Of a stretch of DNA of 8,037 bases, positions 1-5,736 are shown piece after piece. The DNA is from Nostocaceae cyanobacterium CSSed10_463m. GTDB taxonomy: Bacteria; Cyanobacteriota; Cyanobacteriia; Cyanobacteriales; Nostocaceae. The position numbers and the translations under genes were made by a program. Position 1 is the first letter of the stretch. Each line of letters begins with the position of its first letter. The DNA lies in assembly GCA_003556955.1 (NCBI GenBank), contig PWQB01000024.1:1-8037 (forward strand). Direction: 5' to 3'. Under the pieces are notes generated by a model that searched no databases, was not told the origin of the DNA, and saw only the letters and a program-made list of their open reading frames with translations.

Positions 1-2
1 CG

Positions 3-98
3 GGGTTGGAGAATAACAACCCACCGGGTTTAGAAAACAACACCCCACCGGATTTAGAGAATAATACTCCACCCGATTTAGAGAATAACGAGCTACCC
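3..98 (+). repeat. Four tandem 24-bp coding repeats
   Basis: Four in-frame 24-bp units (3-26, 27-50, 51-74, 75-98) encode the octapeptide repeats at the end of the partial gene. Units 1 to 3 are nearly the same at protein level but differ at several third positions. This indicates that the repeat is kept as protein and is not a very recent duplication. The array probably continues to the left, since the two bases before unit 1 fit the end of another CCG (Pro) codon. Confidence 0.75.
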
Positions 99-143
99 AT
101 TAATGAGAATCAAGAGAACCCAGCAGAACCAGGAATCGACTAA
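3..143 (+). CDS. C-terminal end of a repeat-tailed protein, 5' partial
   Basis: This is the last 46 codons of a plus-strand gene that begins left of the window; the frame is open from base 3 to a TAA at 141-143. The visible protein starts with four eight-residue repeats of the pattern (G/D)LENN(N/T)PP, the fourth degenerating to DLENNELP, and then a short Asn/Glu/Pro-rich end finishing in PGID. The tail is polar, acidic and rich in Pro and Asn, so it is probably disordered: a linker or low-complexity tail rather than a folded domain. The other two plus frames have early stops, which supports this frame. The body of the protein is outside the window, so no function can be given. Confidence 0.7.
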   Translation, partial: GLENNNPPGLENNTPPDLENNTPPDLENNELPINENQENPAEPGID

Positions 144-174
144 CTAAAAACTCATTAGTAGTGCCTATTTCAGA

Positions 175-200
175 GGAGTAAATAATAATTTATTTACTCC
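175..200. terminator. Perfect hairpin between convergent genes, possible bidirectional terminator
   Basis: An 11-bp perfect inverted repeat (175-185 with 190-200, sequence GGAGTAAATAA) encloses a 4-base TAAT loop. It lies just after the plus-strand gene that stops at 143, and its right arm contains the stop codon of the minus-strand gene (190-192). The position between convergent ends suggests transcript termination or 3'-end protection for both genes. The stem is mostly A/T and neither side has a T-run, so a classical intrinsic terminator is not certain. Confidence 0.45.
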
Positions 201-513
201 CATCTTCAAAATCTGCTAACGCGTAAGCAAACTCACTAAAAGCTGTTTTAATTAAAACCTCTTTCATGCTTCTGTCCAACCGAGAGTTACGGATGAGTTC
301 TGTTAACTCTATAAACAGTAGAGAAAACATATAACGGTCTTGACGGTCAACTTGTTTTAAGCAAGAGAATATAAACTCATACAGTTCAGTCTGTCTTGCT
401 TTAGTTTGTTCATCCCATATTTTAAAACCAAGTCGGAAGGTCTTTAGGCGGATCTCATTACTGTTATAGGACGTATCTTTGTAGCGAATTGATACGCGCT
501 GAGGTATGTCCAT
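190..513 (-). CDS. Hypothetical protein, 107 residues
   Basis: I do not recognise this family. The protein of 107 residues has no signal peptide, no membrane segment and no Cys or metal motif. The N-terminal third (RVSIRYKDTS..., LKTFRLGFKIW) looks beta/mixed, and the rest is probably helical and amphipathic (KQVDRQDRYMFSLLFIELTELI, SMKEVLIKTAFSEFAYAL). The start is ATG at 511-513 without a visible Shine-Dalgarno sequence, which is common in cyanobacteria. It lies downstream of the dioxygenase in the same direction, with 109 bp between them. A perfect 10-bp inverted repeat occupies that gap, so the gene may have its own control. It could be a lineage-specific orphan; coding status rests on frame length and ordinary protein composition. 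Confidence 0.6.
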   Translation of the reverse strand: MDIPQRVSIRYKDTSYNSNEIRLKTFRLGFKIWDEQTKARQTELYEFIFSCLKQVDRQDRYMFSLLFIELTELIRNSRLDRSMKEVLIKTAFSEFAYALADFEDGSK

Positions 514-547
514 AAGTTTTAGGCATGGGGTTTTGATATAAAACCTT

Positions 548-590
548 ATTCATTTGTTTCTCGGTTAATCCGGACAAAATACAAATGAAT
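548..590. promoter_or_regulatory. 10-bp inverted repeat upstream of the 107-residue gene
   Basis: ATTCATTTGT (548-557) and its exact reverse complement ACAAATGAAT (581-590) are separated by 23 bases. The pair lies 35 to 77 bases upstream of the minus-strand start at 513, where an operator or a paired regulator site would be expected. A 23-base loop and no T-run make a terminator unlikely. No regulator can be named. Confidence 0.3.
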
Positions 591-622
591 TTTCTCTTTC
601 TGCTAAAAAATAGCCAAAAATA

Positions 623-1483
623 TCAATTTTTATCCACCAATCCTACACGTAAAGCGACGCGTTTATACTTGCTAGCATCGTAGGGAATACCAGCGTGCAT
701 CACCTGGGAATTGTCCCAAACCACAAGATCACCCGGTTGCCAAACATGAGTATAAACTGGTGTGCGCTCTAAAACAGTGTTAAATAATTCCTGCCAAAAC
801 TGTTTTGCTAAATCCAATTTATCTTCCATACCCACAGGAATTGATGTATCTGAACCAAGATATAATCCTTTCTTTCCAGTTATCTGATGGATAGAAACAA
901 TGGGATGTTTTTTCATTGGTACATCATGTCCTGGCTGATAGCTTCTTGGTGGCAGATGATACATAAACATTTGCTCTAGCTGTTGCTGATGCTCAGGCTC
1001 AAGATTATTGTAAGCTTCTATCATGTCGAGAAAAGCTGTTGTGTGGGGCTGTCCATCGATTCCCTCTGGCGGTATTTCTACTCCATAAAGCATCACCACA
1101 TACAAAGCATTCATATCTAGACCTGGTGTTGTGGGCAGTAAATCTTTGTCATGATGCCATTGCCAAGCAAACTTACCAACAATTTCCTGAGTATGTGTTT
1201 GTGGATTTCCTAAAATAGATACACCAATGCTTTGTAAATTTGGATCAATATTGGGATTAAGGGGTTTAGGTGGATAATTAATATTAGATTCACCAAAAGT
1301 TTTGTAGGCAAATTCCTTTAATTCCGATGCCGTTAAACTTTGATTTTTCACAACAACCACACCATGCTCCCAAAGAGCTTGTTTGAATTTATTTATCTGT
1401 TGGTTTGTAACTTCTGTAAGCTGGCATTTCTGTAATAATTCTGTACCAAGTCGAGAATGTTCCTGCACTATCTGAAATTGCAT
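623..1483 (-). CDS. TauD/TfdA-type Fe(II)/2-oxoglutarate-dependent dioxygenase
   Basis: This enzyme probably hydroxylates or oxidatively cleaves a small molecule, using Fe(II), O2 and 2-oxoglutarate in the cytosol. With the start chosen here it has 286 residues, the usual size for TauD/TfdA. The facial triad is visible: H110-x-D112 in WHHDKD and distal H263 in QVMHAG, following the conserved WQPGDLVVWDN segment; R279 in RVALRVG fits the 2-oxoglutarate carboxylate ligand. The start is set at ATG 1481-1483 because AAGAGGG lies 8 bases upstream and because the TauD-like fold begins there (QFQIVQEHSRLG...). The open frame extends 30 codons further to a GTG at 1571-1573 that overlaps the Rieske stop codon as GTGA; that extension is basic, lacks a good ribosome site and does not match the family start, although translational coupling cannot be excluded. 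The family includes taurine, 2,4-D and alkylsulfate dioxygenases as well as natural-product hydroxylases; the substrate here is unknown. Confidence 0.9.
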   Translation of the reverse strand: MQFQIVQEHSRLGTELLQKCQLTEVTNQQINKFKQALWEHGVVVVKNQSLTASELKEFAYKTFGESNINYPPKPLNPNIDPNLQSIGVSILGNPQTHTQEIVGKFAWQWHHDKDLLPTTPGLDMNALYVVMLYGVEIPPEGIDGQPHTTAFLDMIEAYNNLEPEHQQQLEQMFMYHLPPRSYQPGHDVPMKKHPIVSIHQITGKKGLYLGSDTSIPVGMEDKLDLAKQFWQELFNTVLERTPVYTHVWQPGDLVVWDNSQVMHAGIPYDASKYKRVALRVGLVDKN

Positions 1484-1491
1484 TTTCAAAA

Positions 1492-1498
1492 CCCTCTT
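1492..1498 (-). promoter_or_regulatory. Shine-Dalgarno site deciding the dioxygenase start
   Basis: On the minus strand this reads AAGAGGG and lies 8 bases before ATG 1481-1483. It is the only strong purine-rich ribosome site near the two candidate starts, so it favours the internal ATG over the GTG that overlaps the upstream stop. Confidence 0.5.
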
Positions 1499-1569
1499 AA
1501 TATTACTCTTTTCCCTTCTCTGTGCCTGGTGCGCCTCTGCATGAGATAACGCCAAAAATTTATCACTAT

Positions 1570-2907
1570 TCACTGCTCAAAGTGAGTATAAGAGTATTGA
1601 AAGTGATTTTTTAACTTTTCAGCCATAACTGCCAACGCCACCGATACCAGAGCCGCAGAAACGAGTATAGTACTACTCAGTCCATCCGTGATAATTGCCA
1701 AAGCGGCTAGAGCAATACCAACACCTACAAAAGCTTGTTTTAGTTGCTTTGTGAGCCGATATGCTTGATTGCAGGAACTACAAATTAGTGTGTGTTGTAA
1801 AAATCTGTTGGTATTTGTTGAAGTTTGAGAGCAATCATGGCTGCGGAAATTTTTAGAAGTGGAGTAGCCTTGATAATATGGTAAAGATTCGCCAAACTTA
1901 TCTAACCATTTGCGGTAATTTATTACTAATAAATCTGATGTTTTTAGTGGCAAATAAATTTTATTTAAGTTCTCTTTTAATCTGCTAATTTCTGCTTGTT
2001 GTCCGAGAATTTGAGGCAAATCCTGTTCCAGAACTTTGTTTTGCCGCAAATGTTCCAGCCAGCGAGGTTTAGACTTGAATTTGTCAGTCATAAAATTGCG
2101 ATATCTACGGAGTAAAAGACGACATTTACCCTTACCAATAGGAATTGAATATAAAGCTATGCCAGCATACCAGCCAGGTTTAATAACGTTTAATTTATAA
2201 TGAACTAAATTAGGAGCAATAAAATCTAAATTTTGCCAAGGTGCTTGAGGATTGCGGCTTTGTCTAATTCTTCCTAAAAATCCCTTAGCAGAAAAATCGC
2301 TGACTTCCATTTCTAATGGTTGGGCGCTGGCTCGATTGCCTTCAGTCCCATCATGGCTAATATAAACATGAGCCGGATCAACAAAGTTTTCTATTAAATA
2401 AGTTTGATCATAAGGCAAATCTCTCATATAGTCGGTGTGGACAAATTCTGGTTTTTCCAAGTCCGCTATAGTGGGGATGAGTTGCTCAAGAGCAGTTGCA
2501 GTTTTTCCTGCCCAAACCCAGATTAATCCTTGGCGTTCCACAACTGTAAAGGAATTTACACAAGCATTTAAAGGAATTTTAGTATCATCTGGTAACTGCG
2601 GAATGTGTAAACATTCTCCATTAAAACCAAATTGCCAACCATGATATGAACATTCAATTTTACCATCAATAATCTGTCCATCAGAAAGTCTAGCGGCACG
2701 ATGGGGACAACGATCTGTTAAACAAACCAGTATGCCATTTTCATTCCTGAATAAAACAAAAGGTTCGTCATATAAAGAAAAACTATAAGGGCGATTTTTT
2801 GGCAAGTCTTGGAGAAAGCAAACAGGATACCAGCATTCTCGCCAATTAAATTGTTCTTCCTCCTCGTGCATTTTTGCTGGCTGGGGAATCTGAATCTCTA
2901 ATGTCAT
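1570..2907 (-). CDS. Rieske non-heme iron oxygenase, pheophorbide a oxygenase / Tic55-like
   Basis: This is a 445-residue membrane-associated Rieske monooxygenase. The N-terminal Rieske domain (about 20-135) carries C67-P-H69 and C86-SY-H89, which bind the [2Fe-2S] cluster. The mononuclear iron site follows in ENFVDPAHVYISHDG, with H180 and H185 and D177 nearby. The PaO-type C-terminal domain (about 230-345) contains the segment VLEQDLPQILGQQ. Near the end, C376-SS-C379 matches the CxxC that I recall as a redox motif of the PaO/Tic55/PTC52 group. Two hydrophobic helices (about 391-409 and 411-428) should anchor it in a membrane, probably thylakoid or plasma membrane. Plant members oxidise pheophorbide a or related tetrapyrroles; cyanobacterial homologues are common but mostly uncharacterised, so a tetrapyrrole substrate is only a lead. 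ATG 2905-2907 has no clear Shine-Dalgarno; ATG codon 13 is an alternative. It lies immediately upstream of the dioxygenase, with which it is surely co-transcribed. An electron donor gene is not visible. Confidence 0.9.
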   Translation of the reverse strand: MTLEIQIPQPAKMHEEEEQFNWRECWYPVCFLQDLPKNRPYSFSLYDEPFVLFRNENGILVCLTDRCPHRAARLSDGQIIDGKIECSYHGWQFGFNGECLHIPQLPDDTKIPLNACVNSFTVVERQGLIWVWAGKTATALEQLIPTIADLEKPEFVHTDYMRDLPYDQTYLIENFVDPAHVYISHDGTEGNRASAQPLEMEVSDFSAKGFLGRIRQSRNPQAPWQNLDFIAPNLVHYKLNVIKPGWYAGIALYSIPIGKGKCRLLLRRYRNFMTDKFKSKPRWLEHLRQNKVLEQDLPQILGQQAEISRLKENLNKIYLPLKTSDLLVINYRKWLDKFGESLPYYQGYSTSKNFRSHDCSQTSTNTNRFLQHTLICSSCNQAYRLTKQLKQAFVGVGIALAALAIITDGLSSTILVSAALVSVALAVMAEKLKNHFQYSYTHFEQ

Positions 2908-2928
2908 AGTGCTGACGGCGTGGATATA

Positions 2929-2934
2929 ATTCTA
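2929..2934 (-). promoter_or_regulatory. Candidate -10 box for the Rieske-dioxygenase unit
   Basis: The minus strand reads TAGAAT, matching five of six bases of TATAAT, 21 bases upstream of the Rieske ATG. No convincing -35 box at normal spacing is seen. The call is weak but fits the expectation that this pair has its own promoter, because a plus-strand gene separates it from the ABC genes. Confidence 0.25.
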
Positions 2935-2980
2935 ATACTGTCTAACTCTATGAGGTGAATCCATCTGCTGTTAGGAAGAT

Positions 2981-2988
2981 GCGATCGC
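2981..2988. repeat. HIP1 octamer
   Basis: GCGATCGC, the highly iterated palindrome of many cyanobacterial genomes, here in the intergenic region. It supports the cyanobacterial origin. Confidence 0.85.
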
Positions 2989-3003
2989 TTATTTATATAG
3001 AAG

Positions 3004-3061
3004 TCCTGGCGAATGAATTCGCGGCTACACAAACAAAGTCCGCCTGCGCGGACTAACAGGA
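3004..3061. repeat. Dispersed cyanobacterial double-hairpin intergenic repeat
   Basis: Two perfect hairpins lie side by side: GCGAAT-GA-ATTCGC (3009-3022) and AGTCCGC-CTGC-GCGGACT (3037-3054). They are joined by GGCTACACAAACAA, and the whole is bracketed by a short inverted pair TCCTG (3004-3008) / CAGGA (3057-3061). It is markedly more GC-rich than its surroundings. From memory, closely similar units with the same connector recur between genes in Nostoc-type genomes, which makes this one copy of a dispersed, probably non-autonomous, repeat. A copy count in the host genome was not possible here. Confidence 0.7.
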
Positions 3062-3155
3062 AATTTGTTCTACCGCTTACCTTATTACTGCAATTTATAA
3101 TTATCATGCTTTAGCATAAGCTTGTATAAATAATCGCGCTAAACAGCGTAAAGTA

Positions 3156-3464
3156 ATGGATAATATCATTCAAATCGTTAAATTTCTGGCTCCCTGTTTG
3201 CCATTTCTGATGAATGTGGGTAATCAAGTTGCAGAAGGGGCTTCTCAGAAAGTAGGTGAAGACGGTTGGAATAAAGCCAAAGCTATTTGGGCTAAGTTAC
3301 TTCCCAAGGTGGAAGCTAAAGAAGCTGCGATAGAAGTAGCGACAGATGTAGCTGAAAATCCAGAGGATGAGGATTTACAAGCAAGTTTACGGGTGCAACT
3401 GAAAAAGATTTTGGAAGCTGATACAGCACTTGCATGCCTGAGTGGTAATGCCCAACTTCCTTAG
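3156..3464 (+). CDS. Small helical protein, probably the truncated N-terminal domain of a longer cyanobacterial protein
   Basis: The 102-residue product starts with a hydrophobic stretch (IIQIVKFLAPCLPFLMNVG, about 4-22). It continues with charged helices containing EDGWNKAKAIWAKLLPKVEAKEAA and then AENPEDEDLQASLRVQLKKILEAD. I recall this helical layout as the N-terminal domain of longer cyanobacterial proteins, where a segment like LxLAAEI follows directly and leads to further, often repeat-rich, regions. Here the match ends at about residue 92 and the last residues (CLSGNAQLP) do not fit, so the gene looks 3'-truncated by deletion. Function is unknown. It is the only complete plus-strand gene here, set between minus-strand genes, and its stop lies only 20 bp from the stop of the convergent binding-protein gene. 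ATG 3156-3158 has no strong ribosome site. It may be a decaying gene or a short functional variant. Confidence 0.6.
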   Translation: MDNIIQIVKFLAPCLPFLMNVGNQVAEGASQKVGEDGWNKAKAIWAKLLPKVEAKEAAIEVATDVAENPEDEDLQASLRVQLKKILEADTALACLSGNAQLP

Positions 3465-3484
3465 CTAAAAGCTCACTTTTTAAT

Positions 3485-4783
3485 TCAAGTCACAGGAGCA
3501 TTTAAATAAGCTTGAGGATTTTGAGGATCAAATTTCAAACCATTGAAAAATTTCTCCACACCGCGTGATGTACTTGCTGGAATTGCTTTTTCCTGACCTA
3601 TTAATTTTGCTGCTTCCCGCCACAAATCTTCGCGATTTACAGCCTCAATCAAAGGTTTGGTTTCAAATTCTGGTGAGCGATATCCCCAGCGCATATCTTC
3701 AATCAGAAACCACAGGTCATGACTTTTGTAAGGGTAGGAAGCACTTTCGCGCCAAAATTTAATAGCATGAGGACTGTTTTCTATTACACGCCCGTTTCCA
3801 TAATCATATTTACCTAACATGCGATCGCGAATTAGATCAGTGTTCATTCCAATCCACTGTCGCTGTGAGATAATCTGAAACATTTCCTCCTTATTTTCAG
3901 AGCGATCGCACCACATTTGAGCCTCCAAAACTGCTGCCAACAGCGCCTTAGCCGCCTGGGGATATTTATCTACCCAGTTAGCACGCACGGCAAGTGCTTT
4001 TTCAGGGTGATTGTTCCACAACTCCCCACTGGTAACAGTGGAGTAACCAATTCCCTCTTTGATCAGCCGTTGATGCCAAGGATCTACAACACAAAACGCT
4101 TCCATTGAGCCTGCCCGCATATTGGCGACCATTTGAGGGGGAGGCACGACAATTAGTGATTCATCTCGCTCAGGATCAATACCACCATCAGCCAGCCACC
4201 AGCGCATAAAAAAATCACCAGTCACCCGCCGATAGGGAATAGCACAGAGTAAATTTTTTCCAGATTTCGCCTTTTGAGCAAATATTGATTTGAGTGGAGA
4301 ACTATTCAGACCAAGCTTTAAATCTTTATAGGCATTAGATACTGAAACTCCTTGCCCATTCAAGTTGAGACGCGCCAGGATGTACATAGGGACTTTACGA
4401 CCATAGGTGATTTCTCCCGTCGCCATCAAGTATGCCATTGGAAAAAGCAGATGACCCCCATCTAAGCCTCCATTTTCCGAACCCAGCATTAGTTTGTCTC
4501 GCATTACAGCCCAGGAAGGCTGCTTGGCAACTTCAACATCGGGCATACCATACTTAGCAAAAAATCCTTTAGCTTTAGCAATAATTAAAGGACAGCAACT
4601 GGTAACCGGGATAAAACCTATTTTAGCGGTTGTGATTTCAGGAGTATCACGGTAGCCGACATAAACACCAGGACTTGTTTGAGTAGAAGTGGAATTAGAA
4701 CTGGAATAATAACCTAAAGTTTGGGTTAAGGCTGCTGCACCAGCAGCGGATGCCAAAAATTTTCGTCTAGAAAGCTTTGCCAT
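3485..4783 (-). CDS. ABC transporter substrate-binding protein, NrtA/CmpA family, altered pocket
   Basis: This 432-residue periplasmic-type binding protein belongs to the NrtA/CmpA/CynA class and would deliver a small anion to the adjacent permease. The N-terminus is a twin-arginine signal (SRRKFLASAAGAAA), but there is no lipobox Cys where NrtA and CmpA normally have one. NrtA-like landmarks are W91 in PSWAVMRD, the GLDGGHLLFPMAYLM block, Q144 in LNGQGV, P215 in VVPPPQMVAN, K262 in NHPEKA, and the end block SYPYKSHDLWFLIEDMRWGY. Aligned from memory to NrtA, W102, Q155, P222 and K269 are kept, while H196 is replaced by G189 (TGDFF instead of THDLW). CmpA has Gln at that site and Glu in place of the Lys. 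The protein is thus closer to NrtA than to CmpA but is unlikely to be an ordinary nitrate receptor. It is the third gene of the transporter set, 56 bp after the ATPase. The substrate could be nitrite, cyanate or another anion. Confidence 0.9.
   Translation of the reverse strand: MAKLSRRKFLASAAGAAALTQTLGYYSSSNSTSTQTSPGVYVGYRDTPEITTAKIGFIPVTSCCPLIIAKAKGFFAKYGMPDVEVAKQPSWAVMRDKLMLGSENGGLDGGHLLFPMAYLMATGEITYGRKVPMYILARLNLNGQGVSVSNAYKDLKLGLNSSPLKSIFAQKAKSGKNLLCAIPYRRVTGDFFMRWWLADGGIDPERDESLIVVPPPQMVANMRAGSMEAFCVVDPWHQRLIKEGIGYSTVTSGELWNNHPEKALAVRANWVDKYPQAAKALLAAVLEAQMWCDRSENKEEMFQIISQRQWIGMNTDLIRDRMLGKYDYGNGRVIENSPHAIKFWRESASYPYKSHDLWFLIEDMRWGYRSPEFETKPLIEAVNREDLWREAAKLIGQEKAIPASTSRGVEKFFNGLKFDPQNPQAYLNAPVT
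3821..3828. repeat. HIP1 octamer
   Basis: GCGATCGC inside the binding-protein gene. Confidence 0.85.
3902..3909. repeat. HIP1 octamer
   Basis: GCGATCGC inside the binding-protein gene, 81 bp from the previous copy. Confidence 0.85.
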
Positions 4784-4839
4784 TTCAACTTGTTTCTTTA
4801 AATGTAAAAAAAATATAAAAAAATAGAAATTTAAACTCT

Positions 4840-5667
4840 CTAAACTCCTTTATGCACAGTAAATGCAATCTCAGTTTCCAATTGCCGTTCGTGCTTTTGT
4901 TTGTACAAAAATTGCAGCATTTGGTGGCGTAATATCTGATATTCTGGATAATCAACCATATCTGTTAAACTACGGGGATGTTCAAAAGCAATCTCTAGAA
5001 TTTGACCAATAGTTGCACTGGGTCCATTGTTCATCATCACCACTCGATCAGAAAGCAATAGTGCTTCATCTACATCATGAGTAACCATAATTGTTGTGAT
5101 GTGGCTCATGTCACAGATCCGCATTAACTCAGCTTGCAAAGAACTGCGGGTTAGCGCATCCAATGCACCAAATGGTTCATCTAACAGTAGTAGTTTGGGC
5201 TTAATGGCTAAGGCGCGTGCCAACGCTACTCGTTGCTTCATCCCGCCAGAAAGTTGTCCTGGTTTTTTAGCAGCAGCATCTTTGAGACCAACCATTTCTA
5301 AGTGAGTGTCAATAATGTGATGGCGTTCAGCCCTAGATTTGCGAGGCATTGCCTTATTTACAGCTAAAGCTATATTTTCCCAAGTTGTTAGCCAAGGTAA
5401 GAGTGAATAATTCTGAAACACCACCATACGATCCAGACCTGGCCGCCTGACTAGTTGACCATCTACTTCCACAGAGCCTCTTGTAGATGTTTCTAATCCA
5501 GCCACAATATTGAGCAAGGTAGACTTACCACAACCAGAATGGCCGATGAGAGAAACAAACTCTCCCTGCTGAATTTCAAGGTTAATATCTTTGAGAACAA
5601 TATTTCTGCCACCATCCGGCGCGACAAATTCTTTATCGATGCTTCTAATTTCAACAAAATTGTACAT
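4840..5667 (-). CDS. ABC transporter ATPase, NrtD/CmpD/SsuB type
   Basis: This cytoplasmic ATPase powers the importer. With ATG 5665-5667 as start it has 275 residues and one nucleotide-binding domain: Walker [10 protein letters not shown] (42-50), Q-loop Q85 in [11 protein letters not shown], signature LSGGMKQR (139-146), Walker B LLLLDEP (159-165) and switch H197 in VTHDVDEAL. The blocks [11 protein letters not shown] and MRIC...[18 protein letters not shown] are typical of the nitrate/bicarbonate group. The C-terminal end is a short helical extension, and there is no fused binding-protein-like domain as in NrtC or CmpC. A homodimer of this protein should therefore serve the transporter, unless an NrtC-like partner lies elsewhere. 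The frame could start nine codons earlier at TTG 5692-5694, but the ATG fits the family start ([14 protein letters not shown]) better. The gene follows the permease by 69 bp and precedes the binding protein by 56 bp. Confidence 0.92.
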   Translation of the reverse strand: MYNFVEIRSIDKEFVAPDGGRNIVLKDINLEIQQGEFVSLIGHSGCGKSTLLNIVAGLETSTRGSVEVDGQLVRRPGLDRMVVFQNYSLLPWLTTWENIALAVNKAMPRKSRAERHHIIDTHLEMVGLKDAAAKKPGQLSGGMKQRVALARALAIKPKLLLLDEPFGALDALTRSSLQAELMRICDMSHITTIMVTHDVDEALLLSDRVVMMNNGPSATIGQILEIAFEHPRSLTDMVDYPEYQILRHQMLQFLYKQKHERQLETEIAFTVHKGV

Positions 5668-5736
5668 TTTAGTATTTATAACTTTATTCTTCAAAAGATT
5701 GCTATTGTATTTTGCCGTTTTTGATTGGGAAAAGGC

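Larger units (their letters stand above)
2908..3155. other. Intergenic region between divergent starts (Rieske gene and 102-residue gene)
   Basis: This 248-bp gap separates two divergent starts, so it must hold promoters for both directions. It contains a HIP1 octamer, a double-hairpin repeat, a small 5-bp hairpin ATGCT-TT-AGCAT (3106-3117) and two TATA-like hexamers on the plus strand: TATAAT at 3096-3101 and TATAAA at 3125-3130. Neither hexamer has a good -35 partner. A 67-codon minus-strand open frame crosses the repeat and is not considered a gene. Confidence 0.5.

Noticed and set aside
3..98. Possible CRISPR array
   Set aside because: The 24-bp units are directly tandem with no spacers and are in an open reading frame, so they are coding repeats.
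616..631. AAAAAT-N4-ATTTTT hairpin at the dioxygenase stop codon as a terminator
   Set aside because: The stem is six A/T pairs only, includes the stop codon and coding bases, and would be too weak for an intrinsic terminator.
2435..2644. Plus-strand open frame opposite the Rieske gene
   Set aside because: It is the antisense shadow of the conserved Rieske domain, whose motifs prove the minus-strand frame.
2904..3107. 67-codon minus-strand open frame upstream of the Rieske gene
   Set aside because: It runs through the double-hairpin repeat and the HIP1 site, has no family resemblance or ribosome site, and overlaps the Rieske start by 4 bases. Its openness is best explained by chance.
5668..5694. 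TTG start for the ATPase nine codons upstream
   Set aside because: It is a rare start codon with no ribosome site, and the family alignment begins at the ATG at 5665-5667.
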